A stretch of 64,000 nucleotides of DNA, from NCBI GenBank assembly GCA_026018925.1, contig JAKSZU010000002.1:92948975-93012974 (forward strand). The letters run 5' to 3'. The notes beneath the pieces are model-generated. The model did no database searches, had not been told where the DNA came from, and was given only the letters and a program-made list of their open reading frames with translations. Below are positions 54,309-64,000 of this stretch, piece by piece. The translations under genes and the position numbers were made by a program. The first letter of the stretch is position 1; each line of letters opens with the position of its first letter. Origin of the DNA: Tupaia tana (lineage: Eukaryota > Chordata > Mammalia > Scandentia > Tupaiidae).

Positions 54309-55384
54309 ATCTATAGCATTTCTATACACCAACAGTGAACAGCCTGAGGTATAAAGTAAGAAAGCAATCCTAATTACAATAACCACAAAAGAAATAAGAT
54401 ATTTAAGAATATACTTAATCAAAGAAGCCAAAGACCTCTACAAGGAAAACTATGGAAAACTTTAAAAAGAAATTGAAAATGATACAAAAAGTGAAAGGAC
54501 ACCCCATGTTCCTGGATTGGAAGGATAAACATAATAAAAATGTCAATTCTACCCAAATTAATTTATAAATTTAATGCAATCCCAATCAAATTACTAGAGA
54601 TATTCTTCATAGATTTAGAAACAACAATCATAAAACTTGTCTGGAATATTAAAAGGCTCCATATCACCAAAGCAATATTGCACGAAAAGAGGGGATTAGG
54701 AGACATCTTACTTCCTGCCCCCAAAATAAATTACAAAGCTATGATAGTCAAAAGAGCACAGTACTGGCACAAAACAGGCACATAGACCAATTGAACAGAA
54801 TAGAGAACCCAGAAATAAACCCCGAAAAGTACAGCCAACTGATTTTTGACAAAGGGCATCAATCAATCCAGCAAGAAAAAAGAAAATCTCTTCAGCAAAT
54901 GGTACTGGAAAAGCTGGATATCCATCTGCAGAAAGATGAAACTCGACCCTTATATTTCACCATTAACAAAAATCACCTCAAAATGGATCAAAGATCTAAG
55001 TATAAAACCTCAAACTATAAAACTACTGGTGGAAAACACAGCGCCAACTCTTGGAGACATCAGAGTTGGCAAAGACTTTTTAAATAAGACGCCCAAAGCG
55101 CAGGCAATAACTTCAAAAAATAGACAAGTGGTATTAATCAGGTGAAAAAGTTTCAACACAGCAAAAGAAACAATAATTAGAGTGAAAATTCAACCCTTGG
55201 AATGGGAGAACATACTTGCAAACTATGCCTCAGATAAGGGACTGATGGCCAGAATACGAAGGGAACTCAAGCAGCTTATCTAAAACAAACAAACAAACGA
55301 ATGAATGAATGAATGAATGATGGGAAAATGAGCTGTTCAGACTTCTCTCCAAGAAAGACATACCAACAGTCAAAAAGCATATGA

Positions 55385-55658
55385 GGGACCAGCAGTTAGC
55401 ATAATGGCTATGTCGCTGGACTCCCATGTAGTCAACTGCAGTTCGAGTCCCAGACCCGGTGGCTTAAAACTCACGCCAGACGCGTGTGCATGCGTGCCTA
55501 AGATCCTGAGAGGAGAATGGAGGAGAAGGGATTGCGGCGTGGCTGTCCCCCCTAGGGAGTGATTTCTCGCTTTCTGTCTCTCTGTCTCACTCTGTCTGTT
55601 TGGTGAGTGCACACACCCTACAGTAAAAACCTCTCAAAAAAAAAAAAAAAAAAGACAT
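55385..55658 (+). mobile_element. SINE, family A
   Basis: Head 'gggaccagcagttagcataa', CpG-rich. TSD aaaaagcatatga on both sides (downstream 55659-55671). Confidence 0.95.
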
Positions 55659-55763
55659 AAAAAGCATATGAAAAATGCTCAACATCACTTACAAAGGAGA
55701 TGCAACTCAAAACCACAATGAGATACCATCTAATATTTAAGATTAAGAGAATAAAGAATGACA

Positions 55764-55960
55764 GGGGCCAGTAGGTAGTGTGGTGGTTAAGGCACTGGAC
55801 TCCCACATAGTCGACCACAGTTTGAGACCTGGACCTTGCAGCTAGCTTTCTCACTTTCCCTCTCTCCATCTTTCATAAGCACATTTGCTCTATAGCAAAT
55901 TAAAAAATAGTAATAATATTAAATAAAATTAAATAAATAAGTTATTCTTTAAAAAAAAAA
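55764..55960 (+). mobile_element. SINE, family B
   Basis: Head 'ggggccagtaggtagtgtgg', short CT part, A/T-rich tail. Confidence 0.9.
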
Positions 55961-56111
55961 TTAAGTGCCGGCGAGGCTGCAGTGAAAAGGGAACTCTCCT
56001 ACGCTGTTGGTGGGAATGTAATTTAAATAGTACAACCACTGTGGAAAAAAATATGAAGATTCCTCAAAAACCTACAAATAGATCCAGTAATTCCAGTCCT
56101 GAGTATCTATC

Positions 56112-57165
56112 CAAAAGGGCATAAAAGACAACCAAGACAATGGCCGATTTAAAGGTAAGGACAAGTCCAGAAATATCAATAATAACATTGAATGTTAATG
56201 GATTAAATTCTCCAATCAAGAGACATAGATTGGCTGAATAGATAAAATAAATAAATAAAAATTTTAAAATTTTTCAAAAAAAGGTATTCCATGCAAATGG
56301 GAACCGTAAAAGAGCTGGAGTTGAGATACTAATTTCTGACATAATAGGCTTTGAAACAAGAACTTTATGAAGAGACAAAGATGGGCACGATACAGTAGTA
56401 AAAGGGCTAATCCATCAAGAAGATATAACGCTTATAGATATCTATGCACCTAACTCAGGAGCACCCAAATATGTGAAGGAAAGACTGTTATGCAAATTGT
56501 TGGAGACCTCAACACCCCACTATCTCCTTTGGACAGATCATCTAGACAAAAAAGAAGCAAAGAGATAAAGCATCTAAATGATACCATAAATCAAATGGAC
56601 TTAACAGACATCTATAGAACCGTCCACCCAAAAACCACAAGATACACTTTTTTTCTCACCCCTACATGGAAGCTTTTCAAAGATTGACCACATGATAGGG
56701 TACACAGCAAGCCTTTACAGATTCAAAAGACCCTGGTCTTTGACAAAAAGTGGATGAATATGGAAGATTTACTGCTGAGTGAAGCAAGGCAGGCTATAAA
56801 GGAGAGACATTGTATGTCTCCACTGAATATATACCGACTGTCCAAACTCTATGGCCAAACTGAATGACTAGAGGATATAGAAACATAGAAAATGGCTATA
56901 GATACGAGATACAGTGTGGTAAGAGGGTAAGAGAGGGAGGAGAGACTGAGGAGAGACATTAAGGAGAAAAATAGAGAGGTAAGACATTTATGGGACAAAG
57001 AAATGGGTTATTATATGTTGAAGATAACATGTATAGTATTCCCAACTGGACCAATGAAAAATGTATTCATGTTAGAATATTGACTTTACAAGCTAAATAA
57101 CATGTGTGATTGAACGTATAAAAGAAATTGAAATTTTAAAAAAAAAATTTTTAAAAGAAAGAAAA
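56112..57165 (+). mobile_element. Internally deleted L1 nested in the large L1
   Basis: Begins at the ORF2 start (acaaccaagacaatggccg) and runs through the endonuclease region (56130-56720; short open frame with IVGDLNTPLSPLDRSS and NDTINQMDLTDIYRT). It jumps at about 56728 ('attcaaaagaccctggtctt') to the ORF2 end and 3' UTR, ending at an A-rich tail near 57165. Reverse transcriptase is missing. Confidence 0.8.
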
Positions 57166-57204
57166 AGTGTGGCAAATATACAATAAAGAACACTACTTGG
57201 CCAT

Positions 57205-57206
<2 letters not shown>

Positions 57207-57241
<35 letters not shown>
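57207..57241. repeat. (AG)n microsatellite
   Basis: About 17 ag units within the resumed large L1. Confidence 0.9.
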
Positions 57242-57243
<2 letters not shown>

Positions 57244-57813
57244 TGTCATTTGATCAAAAATGGATGAATATGGAAGATTTAATGCTGAGTGAAGCAAGCC
57301 AAACTATGTAAGAGAAACATTGTATGTCCCCATTTAATATAAAAAGAATGTCTGCACTCTATGACAGAAACTAAAAGACTGGAAGGTATAAAGTCATGGA
57401 AAGGAACTGTAGATAGCTGATAAGATACAGTACAGGAAGAGGATGGACAATGGGGGAGTAGGGATGTGGGAGGAAGGGATTCAAGGGAGGAAAAACAGAA
57501 GAAGCAAAATCACTTAACAAACACAAAAATAAAAAATTATCTGGTGATGATAATGTATATGGTAATATCTTTGACTGGACTAATAGTGTATTAATGATGG
57601 AAAAATCCATTTTGCTGTAAAATGCTCACAGTATTAGTGAAGTGTTAATTTTTTGTGAAATTTGTAAATAACCTATCTTTGTAGATAGCTTAAAGATGTA
57701 AGTTTGTAAATTAGAAGAAATATATATTATCACTACTGTCAATGTACAATTATATGTACATTTCTATAATAAATATTTTTTTAAAGTAAATAGTGAATAA
57801 AAATAAACTATAT

Positions 57814-57980
57814 GGCCAGCAGGTGGCATGGTGGTTAAGGAGCTATATTCCCATATGGCCAACTGTGGTAACTTGGCAGCCTGAAGAACAGGCTAGACGC
57901 ACATCCTTGCAGGCCCAAAAATCCCAAGAGGAAAATGGAAGGGATCTAGTCACCTTAACCTCCATGCCACCTGTTGACCC
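57814..57980. mobile_element. Fold-back SINE (two head ends, head-to-head)
   Basis: 57814-57940 is a plus-strand SINE start (ggccagcaggtggcatggtg). 57941-57980 is the reverse complement of a SINE head, ending 'ccatgccacctgttgaccc'. No A tail at either end. Confidence 0.75.
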
Positions 57981-58330
57981 ACAGTTCACCTATTTATTGA
58001 AAGACATCTTGGTTACTTCCAAGCTTTAGCAATTTTGAATAAAACTGCTATAAACTTTTACTGGCAAATTTTTGTGTGGACATAAGTTAAATATGTTGGA
58101 GTGCTATTGCTAGATTATATGGTGAAAGAATGTTTAGTTTTATAAGAAACTCCGCAACTGTCTTTCGAAGTGGCTGTGCTATTTTGCATTCTCACTAGCA
58201 ATGAATAGCAATGAATGAGCATTCCTGTTGCTCCGCATTCTCACCAACATTCGGTGTTGTCATTGTTTTTCAGTTTGACCATTCTAGTAGGTATACAGTA
58301 TTATCTCATTTTTAAATTTGCAGTTTCCTA
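57981..58330 (-). mobile_element. Old L1 fragment
   Basis: 'cttccaagctttagcaattt', 'gaataaaactgctataaac' and 'agtttgaccattctagtagg' match inverted L1 ORF2/3' region. Confidence 0.65.
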
Positions 58331-58959
58331 ATGACAAATTATTTTGAACATTCTAAGTCTCTTTAAACTCATGTTATATTTCCTCCCTTGTTACGTCATT
58401 TACTTGGTAAAGAAACCAGGCCATTTGTTTTGTAGGATTGTCCACCTTCTTACAGAATCAAGATACCTAAAATACATGTCATATTGTCTAGGTTTTCAGA
58501 TCAGACCACTAAACCCACCAATAATGAGAAGGATCTGAGAATGAGGACTAGTAAGTAAGCTAGCGAACGCTTAGTGTTAGAACTAAAGACAGGTTCTATC
58601 ACCAAGTCCAAGGAGCTAGCACAAGGTTCGAAACAGGAACCCGATTCTAACAAGAGGGTTAGAAACCAGATATATACAGACTGCCAAAATACAAGGATAA
58701 AAGATCTCTTGATGACACTATGCTTTAAAAAGTATCATTGCTGCATAGTAATGAGAGGAGACAGAAAGGGGATGAGTGGGTTTTAACTAAGTAATAGTGG
58801 AATTCCTTTTCAAGCTTTATGTTTTATTGGCAATATAATCCTAAAGTAGCATAATTTTCTTAAATCTACATCACAGCATTCAGTCTATACATTCCCATGC
58901 CTAAGTAATCAGAAAAAAAGTCAACGATGAAAAGCAATGGCTCTAAGATACAACAACTC
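58331..58959. other. Unassigned intergenic sequence
   Basis: Nothing recognised, apart from possible LTR-like wording around 58550-58680. Confidence 0.35.
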
Positions 58960-59830
58960 AAATATTTATCAACAGGTGAGTGGGTAAAGAAAATGTGATA
59001 CATTGATACTACATAATATTATTTAGCTCTTAAAAAGAAGGCAGGGAAACAACAGATGGCATAATGGTTATGTCACTGGACTCCCACATGTTGACCACAG
59101 TTCAAGACCCAGACCTGGCAGCTTAACACTCACACGGGGCATGTGTGTGCATGCCCAAAATCCTGAGAGAAGAATGGAGAAGGGATTGTGGTGTGGCCAT
59201 TCCCCCCCGGGGGGGGGGGGGGGGGGGAGTGTCATTTCTCACTTTCTGTCTCTCTGTCTCTGTCTCTCTGGAGAGCACACACACACTGTAGCAAAATCTA
59301 AAAAAAAAGAAGAAGACAGTTCTGTCATTAGTAGCAACATAGATGAATCTAGAGGACATTAGTATGGTTGGTGAATAAGTCAGTCACAGAATAAACACAC
59401 TGCATAATCTCATTTCCATGAGGTTATCTAAAATAATCACTCATAAAAGTGGAGAACAGAATAAAACTGTCAAAGGTTAGGAAAAGGGAAAAATAGGGAG
59501 TTTTATTTAAATAACAAAATTTTAATTATGCAATATGAATTAGTTCTGGACATCTTCTGTACAAAATTACGCCTATGCTTAATGCCACAGTACCATGCAC
59601 TTTACAAAGAAGGTAGATCTCTGTTAAGTTGTTCTCACAATAATAATTAGAAAAGAGAGAGAGAAAAAGAAACAAATAAAGAATAAGTAAATTTTAGGAG
59701 GTGATAGATAAATTAATGAGTTTGATTGTGGTGATGAGTTCATGGATGTAGACATGTACTAAAACACATCAAATTGTGAACATTAAATATATGTAGTTTT
59801 TTGCATATCAGTCATACATCAATACAGCAA
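58960..59830 (+). mobile_element. Old L1 3' end, split by a SINE
   Basis: 'aaatatttatcaacaggtga', then after the SINE 'agcaacatagatgaatctag' and 'aatctcatttccatgaggtt', then a degenerate 3' UTR. Confidence 0.65.
59043..59314 (+). mobile_element. SINE, family A
   Basis: Head 'agggaaacaacagatggcat', G19-type run at 59207-59227, tail 'actgtagcaaaatct'. Confidence 0.85.
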
Positions 59831-60399
59831 TGTTTTAATACCACTGATTTCAGGTTATCTTTTCTGTTACAAAACAATTATTTCTGAGTCACTATATCTT
59901 TTATTATGCAGAAAATATCAATAAATATGTGGAAAAAATTCTGACCAAAAATATTAAAAGGCTGACTCAACAGCACTGTGGCTTCAAATATTACTTGGAA
60001 GAACAGATTTGAACCTTAATCTTTTAATCTGCCTGAGTCATTCAATTTTGAGTTGCTTTGCACGCACTTTTAGCTCATCCCTGAAGGTCATTGTTTCTTT
60101 GCTGCTTGTGTGATTCTTTCAGCTGATTGACTATCTGCTCTACTGATATTTTATGGTATTTGCAAAGTACAATTTATTTTAAATTCTCTAAAATTGAAGA
60201 GATAAAACTACGATATCTCTTCTTAAATTTTTCAATGTGTTTAAATTTTAGACATCAATCTCTTCCAGGCTTTTTACAGAGCCAACATTACTTGTTTTGA
60301 TTTTGTTTTCATTTTGTTTTTGTTTTTGTTTTTTGATGTGGCTACCTTTTCAGCTCCTCTACAGCAAATAGATGAAATTGACAAAGAATATTTCATCTA
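59831..60399. other. Unassigned intergenic sequence
   Basis: No repeat or gene recognised. A (TTTTG)n stretch at 60296-60333. Confidence 0.4.
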
Positions 60400-60648
60400 G
60401 GGGGCTGGATGGTGGCACAGTGATAGCATGATACTCTGTGAGACTGATCCATGTGGGAAGATTCTGGGTTAGCATGCAAAGACCTCCTCAAGTGTACCTG
60501 GTGTGTGTGTGCCCATGATCCAGGGTTGGCTGGAGCTGGGGATGGATAGCAATGTTGGGGTGTCTTTTTCTCTGTCTCTGCCTCTGTCTCCGTTTCTCTC
60601 TTTTTCCAGCTCATGCAGGAGAGGAAGAAACTTAAAATAAATGCCACA
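60400..60648 (+). mobile_element. SINE, family D
   Basis: Head 'gggggctggatggtggcaca', 'gtgtgcccatgatccagggt', CT-rich part, 'agctcatgcaggagagg'. Confidence 0.7.
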
Positions 60649-60834
60649 TGATTTTTAATCAGCATTTGATGGACTCACATATTATATACTTATTGAAAGG
60701 ACTTCCAAACTAAGTGAAATTATGCTCCAAATTTTAAGGTGCAAAGATAACTTATAAGGTGTAGAAAATTAAAGGAATTACAAAATAGACCCATCCTGGG
60801 ATTTGAATATTAGAAAAGGCAATAAATCTGAATA

Positions 60835-60950
60835 GTAACAGTGACTCTCACTGACCTTGGACAGATCACCTCATTCAATTGTCATTCCCTCTTTAAAACA
60901 GTAATTAACAACACTTATGTCTCTTTTGATATGTCACAAGAATTAATCGA
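60835..60950 (-). mobile_element. MIR fragment (weak)
   Basis: 'cactgaccttggacagatca' and 'cctctttaaaacagtaatta' roughly follow inverted MIR. Confidence 0.4.
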
Positions 60951-61010
60951 TTGTTAAGTTGTAATGAACTGAGGAAACTCAAACTCTGCTATGAAAAGAG
61001 AATGCTATAT

Positions 61011-61275
61011 GGGACCAACAGATGGTATAATGGCTATGTCACTGGACTCCCATGTAGTTGACCACAGTTTGAGTCCTGGACCCAGTGGCTTAAACTCATG
61101 CCGGGCATGTGTGCGTGCGTGCCCAAGATCCCAAGAGGAGAATGGAGGAGAAGGGATTGCAGCATGACCATCCCCCCGGGGGGTGATTTCTTACTTTCTG
61201 TTTCTTTGTCTCTCTGTCTTTCTGGCAAGTGCACGCACCCTATAGCAAAACTTCTCAAAAAAAAAAAAAAAAAAG
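61011..61275 (+). mobile_element. SINE, family A
   Basis: Head 'gggaccaacagatggtataa', tail 'accctatagcaaaacttctc' plus A. gaatgctat flanks it. Confidence 0.93.
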
Positions 61276-61338
61276 TGAATGCTATCATATAAACATGACA
61301 GAAAACTGTACACATTTACTGATTTTTATTTTGTTTAC

Positions 61339-61573
61339 TTTTTTTTAAGAGAGAGGGTACATGTGCCACCAGAGAGACAGACACATAAAATGAGAAATCA
61401 CCAAGGGGGATGGCCATGCCTCAATACCCTCTACTCTTCCATCACCTCTGAGGATTTTGGGTACACACTTATGCACACCCGGCATGTGTTTCAATCCACC
61501 AGATTTGGGATTCGAACCATGGTTGACTACGTGGGAGTCCAGTGACATAACCATTACGCCACCTGCTGGTCCC
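61339..61573 (-). mobile_element. SINE, family A, short
   Basis: Inverted, with internal deletions in the tail part; head 'cacctgctggtccc'. Perfect TSD tattttgtttac at 61327-61338 and 61574-61585. Confidence 0.95.
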
Positions 61574-61585
61574 TATTTTGTTTAC

Positions 61586-62029
61586 ATTTTTATCACTATC
61601 TGAGTATATCTGTCAGTATAGCTGCCTAAAGTAAAGGACATGAGAAAGTATGCCGAGACTATTCATTTTTTAATCTCTTTCCTAAAAATATTACTCTTCC
61701 TCTCGCATACATTAATCAAACACCATTTGTCCTCTGGAAAATAGAAATTAAAATATGTCCTTTAACTGTTGGAGAAACATTTCCTAAGATCTTTATAAGA
61801 TTCTCAAAGGCAGAAAGCATGTTTATATATCTTATATAACCCCAGAGCAACCAGGACAGTGCCTCATAGGTAATATGACACTCTATAACTACCTATGCTC
61901 TCTACTTAGAGCTGAAAACAGCAGATAAGTAAGTTAAAGGTCCCATTTTCAAGGAATGACTCATACACTATTGAACTGTCTTAGGTAACTCTTAACACAA
62001 GGTGCTATAATAGCAGTATGTATGAGAGA
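61586..62029. other. Unassigned intergenic sequence
   Basis: 61800-61900 has MIR/L3-like wording (agtgcctcataggtaatatg); the rest is not recognised. Confidence 0.35.
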
Positions 62030-62033
62030 ATTG

Positions 62034-62089
62034 CAAATTTCAAAAACTTCATGGAAAATGAAATTAAATACAAGTTTATTTCGGCAAAA
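62034..62089 (-). mobile_element. 132-bp mariner-type miniature element, end fragment
   Basis: 'caaaaacttcatggaaaatg' and 'aaatacaagtttatttcggc' match the inverted right half of the family. Confidence 0.55.
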
Positions 62090-62111
62090 ACAAACAAAAC
62101 AAAACCTTGAT

Positions 62112-62304
62112 GGCCAGTCCTGTAGCTTTGTATAAGAGAGTTAGATCTCACATAGCTAACCATAGCTCATATTCTAGTCCCAACCACATAAAAAATACAC
62201 TGGGAATATGTGCACGTGACCAAAATTCTGACAGGATGTGTGCATGTATGGGTCTATGTCTCTATCTAGCAAGTGCATGCACCCTCTGATAATTCAAATA
62301 AAAG
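62112..62304 (+). mobile_element. SINE, family C, deleted body
   Basis: Head 'ggccagtcctgtagctttgt', 'attctgacaggatgtgtgc', tail 'accctctgataattc'. Confidence 0.7.
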
Positions 62305-62308
62305 ACTG

Positions 62309-62513
62309 CGGGCCAGTCTCATGACTTAGTGGTTAAAAGAGGCAGATTTCACAAGGCCAACTGTGTAGTTTGAATCCTGGCTCCAGAGGCTTCAAAATCA
62401 AGCCAGGTGCATTTGCATTAATGTCAAATCACAACAGGATGGAGAAATGGAGAAGGGATTGTGGCATACCATGCACCATTGGGGTGCTTTCTCCCTCGCA
62501 AGTGCTTTTGCAC
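62309..62513 (+). mobile_element. SINE, family C
   Basis: Head 'gcgggccagtctcatgactt', 'cacaacaggatggagaaatg', ends near 'ccctcgcaagtgc'. Directly follows another family C copy. Confidence 0.7.
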
Positions 62514-62772
62514 AATTTTTTTTTTACAGTGGCTTTTGCCTTTAGAGTGCATGTGATTGCCAGAGAAAAAAGCAGAGACAGTAAGAGGGAAAGTGAGAAA
62601 TACCTCCTAGAGGAGATGGCCACACCACAACTCCTTGTCCAATCTCCTCTTAGATCATGGGCATGCACACACATGCACTCAGTGTGATTTTTGAGCCACC
62701 TGATCCAGGACTCAAACTGCAGATGGTCATGTGGAAGTCCAGTGACATAACTGCTATGCCATCTGGGACCCC
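62514..62772 (-). mobile_element. SINE, family A, diverged
   Basis: Tail reversed 'ttttgcctttagagtgcatg', head 'gccatctgggacccc'. Confidence 0.75.
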
Positions 62773-62857
62773 ACTCTTAGGAAAATTTTTAAGAACAGAA
62801 CCGAATGCAAGGCAAGGCTAGGTAAGGCCCAGTTCAGTTCCCTACCCACCCTAACCA

Positions 62858-62930
62858 GGCCAGCCACAGTGGCAGAAGCTTGTGACCCAGACTGAGTGGG
62901 AGGCCAAGGCAGGAGTATCCTGACAACCAA
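62858..62930 (+). mobile_element. 7SL-derived SINE relic (left-arm-like)
   Basis: 'ggccagccacagtggcagaa' and 'gagtgggaggccaaggcagg' follow the Alu left-arm/7SL pattern. Confidence 0.55.
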
Positions 62931-63231
62931 TAGCTCTTTATATATCTTTCTCTCTCATTATGAAAAAAAGACTCTCAGCTCTGAAGAAAAACAATCAACA
63001 AAAAAAATTATGTGTGCATATGTATAAGTAAAAAGCATGTATAGCACTTTCAGCTTTAAGATATTTTGAGCTGTAGATTTTTCTCGGTACCAATCTTTTA
63101 AAAATAAATAAAACATGGTCTAGGTTCTATAACAGGTAAATTGTAAGAGAAAAAATTGGAAGTAAACTTACATATTAAAAGAGAGTTAGAAGATAACTCA
63201 ACAATATGAGACAGTTAAGATTACCAGTGAT

Positions 63232-63511
63232 TGGGACCAGCAGTTGGCATAATAGCTATGCCACTGAACTCTCATGTAGTCAACCGCAGTTCGAGTCCTG
63301 GACCCAGTGGCTTAAACTCATGCCTGGCGCATGTGCGACGTGTGCATACCCAAGATCCCAAGAGGAGAATGGAGGAGAAGGGATTGCGGTGTGACCATCC
63401 CCCCTGGGGGGTGATTTCTCGCTTTCTGTCTCTCTGTCTCTCTCTGTCTTTCTGGCGAGTGCACACACTCTATAGCAAAAACCTCTACAAAAAAAAAAAA
63501 AAAAAAAAAAA
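63232..63511 (+). mobile_element. SINE, family A, young
   Basis: Head 'gggaccagcagttggcataa', tail 'ctctatagcaaaaacctcta' plus A. Perfect 15-bp TSD aagattaccagtgat at 63217-63231 and 63512-63526. Confidence 0.96.
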
Positions 63512-63631
63512 AAGATTACCAGTGATAATCATTAGTAATAAATGTTGACAGCACAATATCCTGATATTATAAGAAGAAAATGACATCCTGTGATCATCTT
63601 CATAAAAATCCATAGCCCCAGTCTGACTTTA

Positions 63632-63810
63632 TTTTTTTAAGAATTATTTAATTTTTTATTACTACCTTTTAATTTGCTATAGGGGATGTGATCAAACCAG
63701 AGACAGACAGAGAGAAGGAAAGAATGTGAGAAAGAAAGCCAGGTCCAGGATTCAAACCACAATTGGTCACATGGAAGTCTAGTGTAACCACCACACCACC
63801 TGCCAGCCCC
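63632..63810 (-). mobile_element. SINE, family B
   Basis: T/A tail, 'tttgctataggggatgtgat', head 'caccacctgccagcccc'. Confidence 0.85.
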
Positions 63811-63880
63811 TCTGATTATATTTCTTTTAAATCAGACAAACCCAAATTTAGAAACTTTCTATAAAACCTACCAGTTCTCA

Positions 63881-64000
63881 GGGCCAGCAGATGGTATGGT
63901 GACTAGGGCACTGGACTCCCACATAGCCATTGCTGTTTGAATCCCAGACCCAGCAGCTTGAGATTCAGGCTGGGCTCATGTGCATGCTCACCCAGAATCC
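63881..64000 (+). mobile_element. SINE, cut off by the window end
   Basis: Head 'gggccagcagatggtatggt' and body to 'acccagaatcc'. The 3' part lies outside the window. Confidence 0.85.

Larger units (their letters stand above)
51010..56110 (+). pseudogene. Degenerate L1 ORF2 (endonuclease and reverse transcriptase)
   Basis: ORF2 of L1 encodes endonuclease and reverse transcriptase. Here the endonuclease part starts near 51025 and is split by a SINE. RT motifs appear as a short open stretch with [19 protein letters not shown] and DGFIPG (53099-53293), 'tgatgtagaaaaagcattga' (53292 on), and the FADD catalytic motif at 53912-53923. The C-terminal part reads [18 protein letters not shown] (54540 on). 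Stops, frameshifts and six SINEs make it inactive. Confidence 0.8.
49700..57640 (+). mobile_element. Near-full-length L1, dead, with six SINEs and a nested L1
   Basis: In order: 5' UTR (49700-50073), degenerate ORF1, degenerate ORF2 with endonuclease and reverse-transcriptase regions, then 3' UTR (57240-57640). SINEs sit at 51193, 52510, 53500, 54042, 55385 and 55764; a second L1 at about 56112-57165. Removing the insertions leaves about 5.3 kb, close to full L1 length. There is also a gap of roughly 120 bp around the nested L1. Confidence 0.85.
23311..64000. other. Intergenic region upstream of CD109
   Basis: These 40.7 kb lie upstream of the CD109 promoter. They contain no exon, intact gene or CpG island that I can recognise. 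They are dominated by L1 and SINE insertions that are listed one by one. In human the neighbour on this side is SLC17A5 (recalled, not visible here). Confidence 0.6.

Noticed and set aside
58600-58660. tRNA-like B box (ggttcgaaac)
   Set aside because: No matching A box or cloverleaf around it; probably chance.
1-64000. CRISPR arrays, operons, prophage or other bacterial systems
   Set aside because: The sequence is plainly mammalian (spliced gene, SINE/LINE content). The tandem repeats present are microsatellites or retroelement parts.

Overview
This window is nuclear DNA of a placental mammal. It carries the 5' end of one protein-coding gene, CD109, on the minus strand, in a landscape made mostly of retrotransposon copies. 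The evidence is a CpG-island promoter, spliced CD109 exons, L1 elements, MIR relics, mariner and hAT miniature elements, a U6 snRNA retrocopy, and about 60 copies of a tRNA-derived SINE (roughly one per kb, both strands). The SINE has a pol III B box (ggttcgagtcc), a CT-rich body and an A tail. A few 7SL-derived (Alu-like) relics are also present, which points to Euarchontoglires. The SINE is not primate Alu, rodent B1/B2, rabbit CSINE or horse ERE. My best guess, unproven, is a colugo (Dermoptera).

Layout. Bases 1-21608 are CD109 intron 2 read on the minus strand. Exon 2 is 21609-21781, intron 1 is 21782-22853, and the exon 1 coding part is 22854-22927. The CpG island and promoter run to about 23310. 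From there to 64000 is upstream intergenic DNA with no other gene that I recognise. In human the next gene on that side is SLC17A5 (from memory); it is not in the window.

Main mobile elements. (1) 2530-5431 is a 2.9-kb 'half-L1' (HAL1-like) unit. It has 129-bp promoter-type monomers, a nearly intact L1 ORF1, no ORF2, an L1-like 3' end, and a perfect 14-bp target-site duplication (TSD). (2) 39257-39667 is a U6 snRNA copy fused directly to an L1 3' end. (3) 49700-57640 is a near-full-length dead L1 cut by six SINEs and by a second, internally deleted L1. (4) 45290-48690 is a 5'-truncated L1 with SINEs nested in SINEs. (5) Older L1s lie at 1318-1612, 32660-34922, 35645-36140, 49185-49360, 57981-58330 and 58960-59830. 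(6) There are two mariner-type miniature families, one of 132 bp and one a 69-bp palindrome, both flanked by TA.

SINE families used below. A is the long form (about 265 bp: tRNA-like head, body, tail ending in 'ccctatagcaaaaacctctc' plus A). B is a short form (about 170 bp) in which the head runs straight into the CT-rich part and an A/T-rich tail. C is a relative with 'atcctgacaggatgg' in the body and 'ctctggcaatt' near the end. D is a diverged relative beginning 'ggaaccaggtgacagcacag'. CpG-rich family A copies with perfect TSDs look young. Almost every short open reading frame in the window lies in SINE, L1 or simple-repeat sequence and is not a host gene.
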